From positions 4,404,501 to 4,468,500 of the forward strand of contig NZ_CP101125.1 in assembly GCF_024296925.1 (NCBI RefSeq): a stretch of DNA of 64,000 nucleotides, in the 5' to 3' direction. The notes beneath the pieces are model-generated. The model worked only from the letters and a program-made list of their open reading frames with translations. It was not told the DNA's origin and did no database searches. Origin of the DNA: Pseudomonas nunensis (GTDB lineage: Bacteria; Pseudomonadota; Gammaproteobacteria; Pseudomonadales; Pseudomonadaceae). A program made the position numbers and the translations under genes. Below are positions 46,195 through 53,097 of the stretch, piece by piece; position 1 is the stretch's first letter, and every line of letters starts with the position of its first letter.

Positions 46195-46326
46195 ATGCAC
46201 GAGATCCCTAATCTCCCCTTCCCAAGCCTGCACGAAACTGAGCAGACAACCCCGCAACAAGCCAGTGCCCAACAGCCTGAGCCGAAAGAAGCCACTGACA
46301 GTCGAAAGGCTGACAGCGAAGACTGA
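46195..46326 (+). CDS. Small Pro/Gln/Glu-rich protein, function unknown
   Basis: A 43-residue protein (MHEIPNLPFPSLHETEQ...) with a good GAGGAG ribosome site before the ATG. It is hydrophilic and probably disordered, with no membrane segment or cysteines. The same frame is open further upstream, but those codons have no ribosome site. I do not recognise it; the start signal is the main support. Confidence 0.5.
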   Translation: MHEIPNLPFPSLHETEQTTPQQASAQQPEPKEATDSRKADSED

Positions 46327-46402
46327 AACACCTGCAATGCCAGACCGTGTGGAAAGCGCTAACATGCGCTTTCCACACCGCCTGAACCCCGAGCACCCCG
46401 CC

Positions 46403-46585
46403 ATGACCGATGATTTTTCTGAAACACAGGCCAGCGTTCTGATCGGCACCGCCGAGAAAATGATCGAGATCTGGAATCGCCTCTCCCCGGAAAAACAAGC
46501 CGCCCTGCTGGCCCGTTTCGGCAGCGAAGAAAACGCCCTCGCCGCTCTGGTCACCACGCAACTGGTCGCTCCCGCCAAATCCTGA
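46403..46585 (+). CDS. Small helical protein, function unknown
   Basis: A 60-residue protein ([19 protein letters not shown]...) with a Leu/Ala-rich helical pattern and the segment [20 protein letters not shown]. It ends 104 bases before the MFS transporter. The ATG at 46403 has a poor ribosome site; an in-frame ATG at 46364 has a GGAAAG site and is an alternative that adds 13 residues. No family is recognised. Confidence 0.55.
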   Translation: MTDDFSETQASVLIGTAEKMIEIWNRLSPEKQAALLARFGSEENALAALVTTQLVAPAKS

Positions 46586-46689
46586 TACATCCCCGTCCGG
46601 CAAATAGTTTTACTTTTCCACGACCGCCCGCCCTTCGCGCCGCTATCATAAGCAGCCTATCTATCCTGCTGCCCCGTGGACTTTTACCC

Positions 46690-47889
46690 ATGTCAGAAAA
46701 CCAGCGCCCCCTGGCGGTCACGCTGCAAGTCGTTTCCATCGTCCTGTTCACCTTCATCGGCTACCTCAACATCGGCATTCCCCTCGCCGTATTACCGGGC
46801 TACGTCCACAGCGACCTGGGTTTCGGCGCGGTGATCGCCGGGCTGGTGATCAGCGTGCAATACCTGGCCACCCTGCTCAGCCGGCCTTACGCCGGGCGCA
46901 TCATCGACAACAAGGGCAGCAAACTGGCGGTGATGTACGGCCTCGCCGGTTGCGGTTTGAGTGGTGTGTTCATGCTGATTTCGGCCTGGACCCAAAGCCT
47001 GCCGATGCTCAGCCTGATCAGCCTGTTGATCGGCCGACTGGTGCTGGGCAGCGCGGAAAGCCTCGTAGGCTCGGGCTCGATCGGCTGGGGCATCGGCCGG
47101 GTCGGCGCGGCGAACACTGCCAAAGTTATTTCCTGGAACGGCATCGCCAGTTACGGCGCCATCGCCATTGGCGCGCCGTTGGGGGTGCTGCTGGTCGACC
47201 AAATGGGTTTGTGGAGCATGGGCGTGAGCATCGTGCTGCTGGCCGTGTTGGGACTGGCGCTGGCTTGGCCGAAAACTGCCGCGCCGATTGTGGTCGGTGA
47301 ACGCTTGCCGTTTATGCATGTGCTGGGTCGGGTGTTGCCGCACGGCTGCGGCCTGGCGCTGGGCTCGATCGGTTTCGGCACCATCGCCACCTTCATCACT
47401 CTGTATTACGCCACGCAGCATTGGTCGAACGCGGTGCTCTGTTTGAGCCTGTTCGGTGCCAGCTTCATTGGTGCGCGGCTGCTGTTCGGCAACCTGATCA
47501 ACCGTCTTGGCGGCTTTCGCGTGGCGATTGCCTGCCTGTCGGTGGAAACCTTGGGGCTGTTGCTGCTGTGGCTCGCACCGGATGCGCATTGGGCATTGGC
47601 GGGAGCGGCGTTGAGCGGTTTTGGCTTCTCGCTGGTGTTCCCGGCGCTGGGTGTGGAAGCGGTCAACCTGGTGCCGGCGTCCAGTCGAGGCGCGGCGGTT
47701 GGGGCCTATTCATTGTTTATCGATTTGTCGCTGGGGATCACCGGGCCCCTGGCCGGTGCAATTGCGGCGGGATTCGGCTTTGCGTCGATCTTCCTGTTCG
47801 CCGCTCTCGCTGCGTTGAGCGGTCTGGCACTGAGCGTCTACTTGTATCGGCAAGCGCCAAAGTATCGCGAAGAACGAGACGCCCGTTAG
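46690..47889 (+). CDS. MFS transporter (YhhS/arabinose-efflux-like)
   Basis: A 399-residue permease with 12 predicted membrane helices. The loop motif [14 protein letters not shown], a variant of the MFS motif A (GxxxDxxGxR), follows helix 2. The second half contains another Arg-rich loop after [15 protein letters not shown]. It resembles the UPF0226/YhhS group, which exports small molecules of unclear identity. The stop overlaps the convergent arfB gene by four bases. Confidence 0.88.
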   Translation: MSENQRPLAVTLQVVSIVLFTFIGYLNIGIPLAVLPGYVHSDLGFGAVIAGLVISVQYLATLLSRPYAGRIIDNKGSKLAVMYGLAGCGLSGVFMLISAWTQSLPMLSLISLLIGRLVLGSAESLVGSGSIGWGIGRVGAANTAKVISWNGIASYGAIAIGAPLGVLLVDQMGLWSMGVSIVLLAVLGLALAWPKTAAPIVVGERLPFMHVLGRVLPHGCGLALGSIGFGTIATFITLYYATQHWSNAVLCLSLFGASFIGARLLFGNLINRLGGFRVAIACLSVETLGLLLLWLAPDAHWALAGAALSGFGFSLVFPALGVEAVNLVPASSRGAAVGAYSLFIDLSLGITGPLAGAIAAGFGFASIFLFAALAALSGLALSVYLYRQAPKYREERDAR

Positions 47890-48299
47890 AAATCGACCTT
47901 GCCGCGCCCAGCCTTGATGCTGCCGCGCTTGGTCTTCGATTCCAGCCGACGCTTCTTCGAACCGAGGGTCGGCTTGGTCGGGCGGCGCTTCTTTTCGACT
48001 TTGGTGGCGCTGAGGATCAACTCGACCAACCGCTCCAGCGCATCCGCGCGATTGGCTTCCTGCGTGCGGTATTGCTGGGCCTTGATGATCAACACGCCGT
48101 CGCTGGTGATGCGACTATCGCGCAGCGCCAGCAAGCGTTCTTTGTAGAACTCAGGCAATGACGAAGCCGGAATGTCGAAGCGCAGGTGCATGGCGCTGGA
48201 GACCTTGTTGACGTTCTGCCCACCCGCGCCCTGGGCACGAATAGCAGTCAACTCGATCTCGGCATCCGGCAGATGCACGTTGTTGGAGATTACCAGCAT
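47886..48299 (-). CDS. arfB: ArfB (YaeJ), alternative ribosome-rescue peptidyl-tRNA hydrolase
   Basis: A 137-residue release-factor-like protein. The catalytic GGQ lies in [12 protein letters not shown], and the C-terminal Lys/Arg-rich tail (about 100-137) binds the empty mRNA channel of stalled ribosomes. It frees peptides from non-stop complexes without tmRNA. A cluster of three REPINs lies upstream of its start. Confidence 0.95.
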   Translation of the reverse strand: MLVISNNVHLPDAEIELTAIRAQGAGGQNVNKVSSAMHLRFDIPASSLPEFYKERLLALRDSRITSDGVLIIKAQQYRTQEANRADALERLVELILSATKVEKKRRPTKPTLGSKKRRLESKTKRGSIKAGRGKVDF

Positions 48300-48336
48300 G
48301 GAAAAAAGCGTCCGTATTCAGAGTCGCCAGAATACC

Positions 48337-48430
48337 CTGTAGGAGCGAGGCTTGCCCGCGAAGGCTTCGGCACATCCAACATCAATGCTGAATGTGCCGG
48401 CCCCTTCGCGGGCAAGCCTCGCTGCTACAG
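48337..48430. repeat. REPIN 1 of cluster (variant core)
   Basis: Both arms use a variant core, GAGCGAGGCTTGCCCGCGAA, with TGTAGGAG instead of TGTGGGAG. The loop contains ATCAATGCTGAATGTGCCGG, shared with REPIN 2. Confidence 0.88.
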
Positions 48431-48473
48431 GGGTTGGGTGGTGTTCGCGGATGCTGTGTTCGACACAAATCCA

Positions 48474-48566
48474 CTGTGGGAGCGGGCTTGCTCGCGAAGA
48501 GGTCGGCACATCCAACATCAATGCTGAATGTGCCGGCCTCTTCGCGGGCAAGCCTCGCTCCTACAG
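48474..48566. repeat. REPIN 2 of cluster (mixed arms)
   Basis: The left arm is the common GAGCGGGCTTGCTCGCGA type, and the right arm is the GAGCGAGGCTTGCCCGCGA type. Mixed arms suggest gene conversion or recombination between neighbouring elements. Confidence 0.88.
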
Positions 48567-48609
48567 GGGTTGGGTGGTGTTCGCGGGCAGTGTGTTTGGC
48601 GCAGATCCA

Positions 48610-48702
48610 CTGTGGGAGCGAGCCTGCTCGCGAAAGCGGTGGGTCAGTCGACATCAATGTTGAATGTGCTGACGCCTTCGCGGGCAAGCCTCGCTCCTAC
48701 AG
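48610..48702. repeat. REPIN 3 of cluster (mixed arms)
   Basis: The left arm reads GAGCGAGCCTGCTCGCGA and the right arm is the GCCCGCGAAGG variant. It ends about 107 bases before the hydrolase start. Confidence 0.86.
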
Positions 48703-48808
48703 GGTTTCGTGTAAGCGCCGCGCTTCGTAGTGCCTGGCCTTCTGGCAGTTGGGTTCTACGCTAAAGAGTCCGGATCACGCCGATCAGGCCTTTTTAACGG
48801 AGAGACCT

Positions 48809-49651
48809 ATGCCTCATCGCTTGCTTGCTGCTTTCTACCTGCTGCTGTCATTCAACGCGGCTCACGCCGTCGAACGGTGGGAAACACTGCCGGCCACCCC
48901 TGCCCCGATCACCAGCGCCAAAACCGGTCGCGCCGACGTCAACGGCATCAAGCTCTATTACTCAATCTCCGGCCATGGCTCTCCCGTCGTGCTGCTGCAC
49001 GGCGGTCTGGCCAACTCCGATTACTGGGGCAATCAGGTCAAGGCTCTTTCGGCGAAGCACACCGTCATCACACTCGATAGCCGTGGCCATGGTCGCAGCT
49101 CCCGAGATGCGCGACCTTACGGTTATGACTTGATGGCGGACGACGTCATCGCGGTGCTCGACAAACTGAAGATCGAGCGTGCCGACTTCGTGGGCTGGAG
49201 TGACGGCGCGATTCTCGGGTTGGATCTGGCGATGCGCTATCCGCAGCGCGTCGGCAAAGTGTTCGCCTTCGCCGCCAACACCCAGACCTCGGGGGTTAAG
49301 GAAGGCGTCGAGAAAAACCCGACCTTCGCCGCCTACATCGAACGCGCCGGCAAGGAATACGCGAAGCTGTCGCCGACGCCCAAGGAATACGATGCGTTCG
49401 TAGAGCAAATCAGCCACATGTGGGCGAGCCAACCAAACTGGACCAGCGAAGACCTGGCGAAAATCAAAAGCCCGGTACTGATCGTTGACGGCGACCACGA
49501 CGAGGCGATCAAACGCGAACACACCGAGTACATGGCATCGGCCATCCCCGGCGCCGGCCTGCTGATCCTGCCGAATGTCAGCCATTTCGCGTTTATCCAG
49601 GACCCGGCGTTTTTCAATGCGTCGGTGCAGAGCTTCCTGGATGAAAAGTAA
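48809..49651 (+). CDS. Exported alpha/beta hydrolase
   Basis: A 280-residue hydrolase with an N-terminal signal peptide (about 1-20, ending AHA). The fold markers are in order: oxyanion HG in VVLLHGG, nucleophile S131 in GWSDG, acid Asp in VDGDHDEAI and His in NVSHFAF. It therefore has a complete catalytic triad and probably acts in the periplasm on a small ester or amide; the substrate cannot be told from sequence. The ATG at 48809 has a GGAGAG site. A hairpin terminator follows. Confidence 0.9.
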   Translation: MPHRLLAAFYLLLSFNAAHAVERWETLPATPAPITSAKTGRADVNGIKLYYSISGHGSPVVLLHGGLANSDYWGNQVKALSAKHTVITLDSRGHGRSSRDARPYGYDLMADDVIAVLDKLKIERADFVGWSDGAILGLDLAMRYPQRVGKVFAFAANTQTSGVKEGVEKNPTFAAYIERAGKEYAKLSPTPKEYDAFVEQISHMWASQPNWTSEDLAKIKSPVLIVDGDHDEAIKREHTEYMASAIPGAGLLILPNVSHFAFIQDPAFFNASVQSFLDEK

Positions 49652-49689
49652 TTGCTGCCACCACAGATTCCACTGTAAACATTGAAATC

Positions 49690-49718
49690 AACAAACCCGG
49701 CACATGGCCGGGTTTGTT
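49690..49718. terminator. Bidirectional-looking terminator between hydrolase and pentapeptide gene
   Basis: AACAAACCCGGC pairs perfectly with GCCGGGTTTGTT around a five-base loop. It serves the two convergent genes that end on either side. Confidence 0.85.
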
Positions 49719-49734
49719 GTTTCTGAGATTCGCG

Positions 49735-50430
49735 TTATGCGACTGATAGGCCCAGCTCTGATAGCAACATCGAAGCCTGCGCGCGAGAAATCACCGCTCC
49801 TTTGAACAGTTTGGCGTCGTTGAGGCGAAAACCGCTTAAATCGGCCCCACGCAAATCCGCCCCAGCGAACGTCGCACCATTGATACGTGCGTGGGCCAGG
49901 CTGCAATCGACAAACTCGGCTTTGCGAAAATCCGCATCACTCAAGTCTGCTTCTGAAAAGTCCAGGTTGTTCAGTATGCTTCTGGCGAAGGACATTCCCG
50001 GCAAAAAAGCGCTGTTGAGCCGGGTTTCACTGAACGTCAGGCCCAGACTCGAACAATGACTGAAGTTGGCACCCGTCAGCTTGCAGCCGCTGAAAACGAC
50101 TTGCGCCAGTTTGGCTCGCTGCCACCGCGTATTGTTCAAATCGCAATTGTTGAACGATGCTTCGAGCAAGTGCGTCGCTTCGAAAATCGCATGCGCCCCT
50201 CGGCAACCCTTCCACTGAGTGCCCTCAAGACGCGCGCCGAGAAACTGACTGCGCAGCAAGGTACAGCGCTGAAACTCGCAACGATCCAGCACCAGCCTCG
50301 ACAGATCAGCATCAGTGAAGTCAACGCCAATGAAGCGCAACGGACCGGCGTGTTGGTCGATCAACGCTTGGACGTCTTCACGCCCGAGCGTTGCGTTTTC
50401 GATCTCAAAATGTGTTTGCCCTTCGCCCAT
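49735..50430 (-). CDS. Pentapeptide-repeat protein, Qnr-like in layout
   Basis: A 231-residue protein made almost wholly of A(D/N)Lxx pentapeptide units from about residue 35 to 210, as in FTDADLSRL and DLRGADLSGF, which predicts a right-handed beta-helix. The end, AVISRAQASMLLSELGLSV, resembles the C-terminal dimer helix of Qnr proteins. Qnr-type proteins bind DNA gyrase and mimic DNA, but chromosomal relatives often have other or unknown roles. The ATG at 50430 follows GGGAG; an upstream in-frame extension of 22 codons has no family similarity. It converges on the hydrolase gene. Confidence 0.88.
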   Translation of the reverse strand: MGEGQTHFEIENATLGREDVQALIDQHAGPLRFIGVDFTDADLSRLVLDRCEFQRCTLLRSQFLGARLEGTQWKGCRGAHAIFEATHLLEASFNNCDLNNTRWQRAKLAQVVFSGCKLTGANFSHCSSLGLTFSETRLNSAFLPGMSFARSILNNLDFSEADLSDADFRKAEFVDCSLAHARINGATFAGADLRGADLSGFRLNDAKLFKGAVISRAQASMLLSELGLSVA

Positions 50431-50495
50431 GCCTGGCTCCCGACTGATTGGATTGGCGAGGCAGTCTATCGTCACCACGCGTAGGACCGCAGACA

Positions 50496-50521
50496 AAAAA
50501 ACCGGCAGAAGCCGGCTTTTT
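50496..50521. terminator. Hairpin terminator after aroP
   Basis: ACCGGC/GCCGGC-type stem with an AGAA loop, flanked by A and T runs. It lies 17 bases after the aroP stop on the minus strand. Confidence 0.8.
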
Positions 50522-50537
50522 CGTTGTCATCCTTTTC

Positions 50538-51953
50538 TCACTTGGTCGCGGAAACGACCACAGCAGCACCATCACGACGCTTGTTCTTGATGCCATAGCA
50601 GATCCACATGAACGCGACCCACACCGGGATCGCGTACACCGAGATCTGGATCCCTGGAATCAACAGCATCACGCACAGGATGAACGCCACGAACGCCAGG
50701 CAGATGTAGTTCCCGTATGGGTACCACAGGGCCTTGAACAGCGGCGTTTGGTTGGTCTTGTTCATGTGCTGGCGGAACTTGAAGTGCGAGAAGCTGATCA
50801 TCGCCCAGTTGATCACCAGGGTAGCCACCACCAGCGACATCAACAGTTCCAGCGCGTTTTGCGGGATCAGGTAGTTCAGCAGCACGGCAATCAACGTCAC
50901 CGCTGCCGACGCCAGGATTGAACGCACCGGCACGCCGCGCTTGTCGATCTTCGCCAGCGCTTTTGGCGCATCGCCCTGTTCGGCCATGCCCAGCAGCATG
51001 CGGCTGTTGCAGTAAGTGCCGCTGTTGTACACCGACAACGCTGCGGTCAGGACCACAAAGTTGAGGATGTGCGCGGCGGTGCTGCTGCCGAGCATCGAGA
51101 ACACTTGCACGAACGGGCTGCCGCTGTAGGAATCACCCGACGCGTTGAGGGTCGCCAGCAGGCTGTCCCATGGCGTCAGCGACAGCAGAATGACCAGGGC
51201 GCCGATGTAGAAAATCAGGATCCGGTAGATCACCTGGTTGATGGCTTTCGGGATCACGGTTTTCGGCTTGTCGGCTTCCGCCGCAGTGAAACCGAGCATT
51301 TCCAGGCCACCGAAGGAGAACATGATGATCGCCATGGCCATCACCAGACCGCTGACACCGTTCGGAAAGAAGCCACCGTGGGACCACAGGTTGCTCACCG
51401 ACGCTTGCGGGCCGCCATTACCGCTGACCAGCAAATAGCTGCCCAGAGCAATCATGCCGACGATCGCCACGACCTTGATGATCGCGAACCAGAACTCGGC
51501 TTCGCCGAAGACTTTGACGTTGGCCAGGTTGATCAGGTTGATCAGCACGAAGAAACCGGCGGCCGAAACCCAGGTCGGAATGTCCGGCGCCCAGTAGTGG
51601 ATGTACTTGCCGACCGCCGTCAGCTCCGACATGCCCACCAGGATGTACAGAATCCAGCAGTTCCAGCCCGACAGGAAACCGGCGAAACCGCCCCAGTATT
51701 TGTGCGCGAAGTGGCTGAACGAACCGGCGACCGGCTCTTCAACAATCATTTCGCCGAGCTGGCGCATGATCATGAACGCAATGAAGCCGCAGATGGCATA
51801 GCCGAGGATCATCGACGGGCCGGCGGATTTGAGGACGCCCGCCGAGCCGAGGAACAGCCCGGTACCGATCGCGCCACCGAGGGCGATCAGTTGAATATGG
51901 CGATTTTTCAGGCCGCGTTTCAGCTCGCCTGAATGCGAGTTTTGTCCACTCAT
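50538..51953 (-). CDS. aroP: AroP-type aromatic amino acid permease
   Basis: A 471-residue APC-family permease with 12 predicted membrane helices. Long stretches match E. coli AroP: LKRGLKNRHIQLIALGGAIG, PVAGSFSHFAHKYWGGFAG and FGEAEFWFAIIKVVAIVGMI. It takes up Phe, Tyr and Trp with protons. The ATG at 51953 (MSGQNSHSGELKRG) is preferred over one six codons upstream. It fits functionally with the nearby phh genes. Its leader is long and contains a short Trp-bearing open frame. Confidence 0.92.
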   Translation of the reverse strand: MSGQNSHSGELKRGLKNRHIQLIALGGAIGTGLFLGSAGVLKSAGPSMILGYAICGFIAFMIMRQLGEMIVEEPVAGSFSHFAHKYWGGFAGFLSGWNCWILYILVGMSELTAVGKYIHYWAPDIPTWVSAAGFFVLINLINLANVKVFGEAEFWFAIIKVVAIVGMIALGSYLLVSGNGGPQASVSNLWSHGGFFPNGVSGLVMAMAIIMFSFGGLEMLGFTAAEADKPKTVIPKAINQVIYRILIFYIGALVILLSLTPWDSLLATLNASGDSYSGSPFVQVFSMLGSSTAAHILNFVVLTAALSVYNSGTYCNSRMLLGMAEQGDAPKALAKIDKRGVPVRSILASAAVTLIAVLLNYLIPQNALELLMSLVVATLVINWAMISFSHFKFRQHMNKTNQTPLFKALWYPYGNYICLAFVAFILCVMLLIPGIQISVYAIPVWVAFMWICYGIKNKRRDGAAVVVSATK

Positions 51954-52013
51954 GAAAAGGGTCTCACGCAAGGTTTGATGATGTTCAGTAGACGTTGCTG
52001 CTCGGTTGCAATT

Positions 52014-52076
52014 TCAAGCAGCGCCGATCAAACCCCAGCGCAAGCACCAGGAGTTCAGCGTATTAACAACGGTCAT
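52014..52076 (-). CDS. Putative aroP leader peptide (20 codons, two Trp)
   Basis: A 20-residue frame, MTVVNTLNSWCLRWGLIGAA, lies in the aroP leader behind an AGGTGA site. Two Trp codons sit at positions 10 and 14. Its last codons, GCTGCT, can pair with AGCAGC about 14 bases downstream, so translation could change the leader fold before aroP. This resembles an attenuation-type leader but no T-rich terminator was found. The role is inferred. Confidence 0.4.
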   Translation of the reverse strand: MTVVNTLNSWCLRWGLIGAA

Positions 52077-52204
52077 GCGTCACCTGTTTGTTTTTATCTG
52101 TGACGAAATCGAACCCGACACGCTTGTGGCGCGGCGGAGTGAACAAGACGGGTAGCCTTGAAATTTGCGCAGATGCGCAGGAGGTCACAGTTAAAACGCG
52201 GCGC

Positions 52205-52233
52205 ATTGTACACCGCTAACCCCCTGCTGCCAG
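52205..52233 (-). promoter_or_regulatory. Putative sigma-70 promoter of aroP
   Basis: The minus strand reads CTGGCA, 17 bases, TACAAT, with a TG just before the -10 (extended -10). The predicted leader to aroP is about 245 bases long. Confidence 0.55.
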
Positions 52234-52244
52234 ACACCGCTGAA

Positions 52245-52391
52245 TCAGCGCGTCGGTTGCCGGGATTGCCTGTGTCCGCCTCGGGGGTGCCGGGCGGCTG
52301 CAAATAAGAAGTCAGACCTTTGCAGGTCATCGACGCAGGCGAGTAAAAAACCGGCCCACGGGGAGAGATGGAGATGAGTCACGGCGTTCAT
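52245..52391 (-). CDS. Possible small protein (48 codons) with very strong ribosome site
   Basis: ATG at 52391 is preceded by AAGAAGGAGG with seven-base spacing. The frame (MNAVTHLHLSPWAGFLLACV...) runs 48 codons, with an Arg-rich end. There is no family match I recognise and no obvious promoter. It could be a real small gene or a chance frame; only the ribosome site argues for it. Confidence 0.3.
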   Translation of the reverse strand: MNAVTHLHLSPWAGFLLACVDDLQRSDFLFAAARHPRGGHRQSRQPTR

Positions 52392-52566
52392 TGCGCCTCC
52401 TTCTTGTTATGCACCTGCACGGCAGGCATGGGGCGCATCTCACCCTTCATACGTTGCCGAAACAAGCGCGCCAGAGCCTTTCGCGATCATCCGAGAACGG
52501 CAATGCGGAAGGTTTTCCTTACAACCTTAAAAATTGGCTTAATCCATGAATGTTGACGGTGGATTT

Positions 52567-52605
52567 CGTAAATTACCCGTTACACGCCGTAACGAAAACT
52601 TGCCA
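52567..52605 (+). promoter_or_regulatory. Two tandem PhhR/TyrR-like boxes upstream of the peptide gene
   Basis: Box 1 is CGTAAA-N6-GTTACA (52567-52584), ten of twelve fixed positions matching TGTAAA-N6-TTTACA. Box 2 begins CGTAAC GAAAAC TT (52588 on) and repeats, with the preceding C, 15 bases of the phhA operator exactly, but its right half is degenerate. Confidence 0.55.
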
Positions 52606-52641
52606 AATCAGATCTTTCCGAAGGCTGACTGCAAATTGACG

Positions 52642-52657
52642 TTAGGAAGCTTCCTAA
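52642..52657. promoter_or_regulatory. Perfect 16-bp palindrome, candidate operator
   Basis: TTAGGAAGCTTCCTAA reads the same on both strands. It lies just upstream of a possible promoter (TTGAGT at 52666-52671, TATAAA at 52687-52692, spacing 15). Confidence 0.5.
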
Positions 52658-52893
52658 GGAAAAGGTTGAGTCAGTTTTCTGTTTTTTATAAAGAAATTCG
52701 CGGTTAAAAAATGGAATAAAAAATTCAAACAAATCTTATTTAATTATTTTTTTGCATTCCAAAACCCTGTGAACTAGGTTTTCAGCGACTTGCCGGACCG
52801 CATCAATCGACAAGTTGGCGAGTTATTCACTGATTGAAAAACACGCCGCTGTTTCTATTCAACAGTCGTAAAAGTCATCTGGGAGATTCACTT

Positions 52894-53028
52894 ATGCAAC
52901 TGGACAAAGACTTGGAAACTGAACTGCAATTGGACGATTGGTTTGAAGCACCGACCCATGAAGCCGCCGTTGAAATGATGCAAGCCGACGCGGTTGTTCC
53001 GTTCGGCACGGCGATGTGGCCTCTGTAA
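52894..53028 (+). CDS. 44-residue acidic peptide, candidate precursor peptide
   Basis: The peptide starts MQLDKDLETELQLDDWFEAP and ends VVPFGTAMWPL. The first 30 residues are strongly acidic and helix-like; the end is neutral, hydrophobic and Pro/Trp-containing, without Cys or Ser. This leader-plus-tail pattern recalls ribosomal peptide precursors. The ATG has a GGGAG site eight bases upstream. It is followed by a stable hairpin and then the M29-like gene, an order often seen when a precursor must be made in excess of its enzyme. No known peptide family is recognised; it could instead be a regulator or inhibitor of its neighbour. Confidence 0.72.
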   Translation: MQLDKDLETELQLDDWFEAPTHEAAVEMMQADAVVPFGTAMWPL

Positions 53029-53036
53029 GCCACTCC

Positions 53037-53067
53037 GGCGGGCACGATCCGGCCGGTTGTGCCTGCC
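53037..53067 (+). promoter_or_regulatory. Intercistronic hairpin between peptide and M29-like genes
   Basis: GGCGGGCAC pairs with GTGCCTGCC (nine pairs, one G-U) around a GC-rich loop, nine bases after the peptide stop. No T run follows, so it is more likely an mRNA-stability or processing hairpin, or a partial attenuator, than a full terminator. Confidence 0.65.
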
Positions 53068-53097
53068 ACATTTGCTCGGTTTGTCAGGGAGGACTAC

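Larger units (their letters stand above)
48300..48808. other. REPIN cluster region (509 bases) between arfB and the hydrolase gene
   Basis: Three successive REPINs occupy most of the gap. The spacer between REPIN 1 and 2 resembles that between 2 and 3, with GGGTTGGGTGGTGTTCGCGG in both, which suggests tandem duplication. Translated openings here are repeat read-through, not genes. Confidence 0.75.
51954..52893. other. Long divergent intergenic region between aroP and the peptide gene (940 bases)
   Basis: On the aroP side are a sigma-70-like promoter (52205-52233), a 20-codon Trp-containing leader frame (52014-52076) and a 48-codon frame with a very strong ribosome site (52245-52391). On the peptide side are two tandem PhhR-like boxes (52567-52605), a 16-bp palindrome (52642-52657) and an AT-rich stretch (about 52670-52760). 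The AT-rich part is unlike the GC-rich rest of the window. Confidence 0.65.

Noticed and set aside
48337..48702. Regularly spaced repeats that could suggest a CRISPR array
   Set aside because: The repeats are inverted pairs of REP type with related, not unique, spacers, and no cas genes are present.
49735..50430. Direct call as a quinolone-resistance (qnr) gene
   Set aside because: Only overall repeat layout and the C-terminal helix resemble Qnr; the sequence itself is not close to known Qnr proteins, so resistance is not claimed.
52368..52556. 62-codon frame on the plus strand in the aroP upstream region
   Set aside because: It has a fair ribosome site but a Cys/Arg-rich composition without pattern, and it overlaps a minus-strand frame with a much better site.
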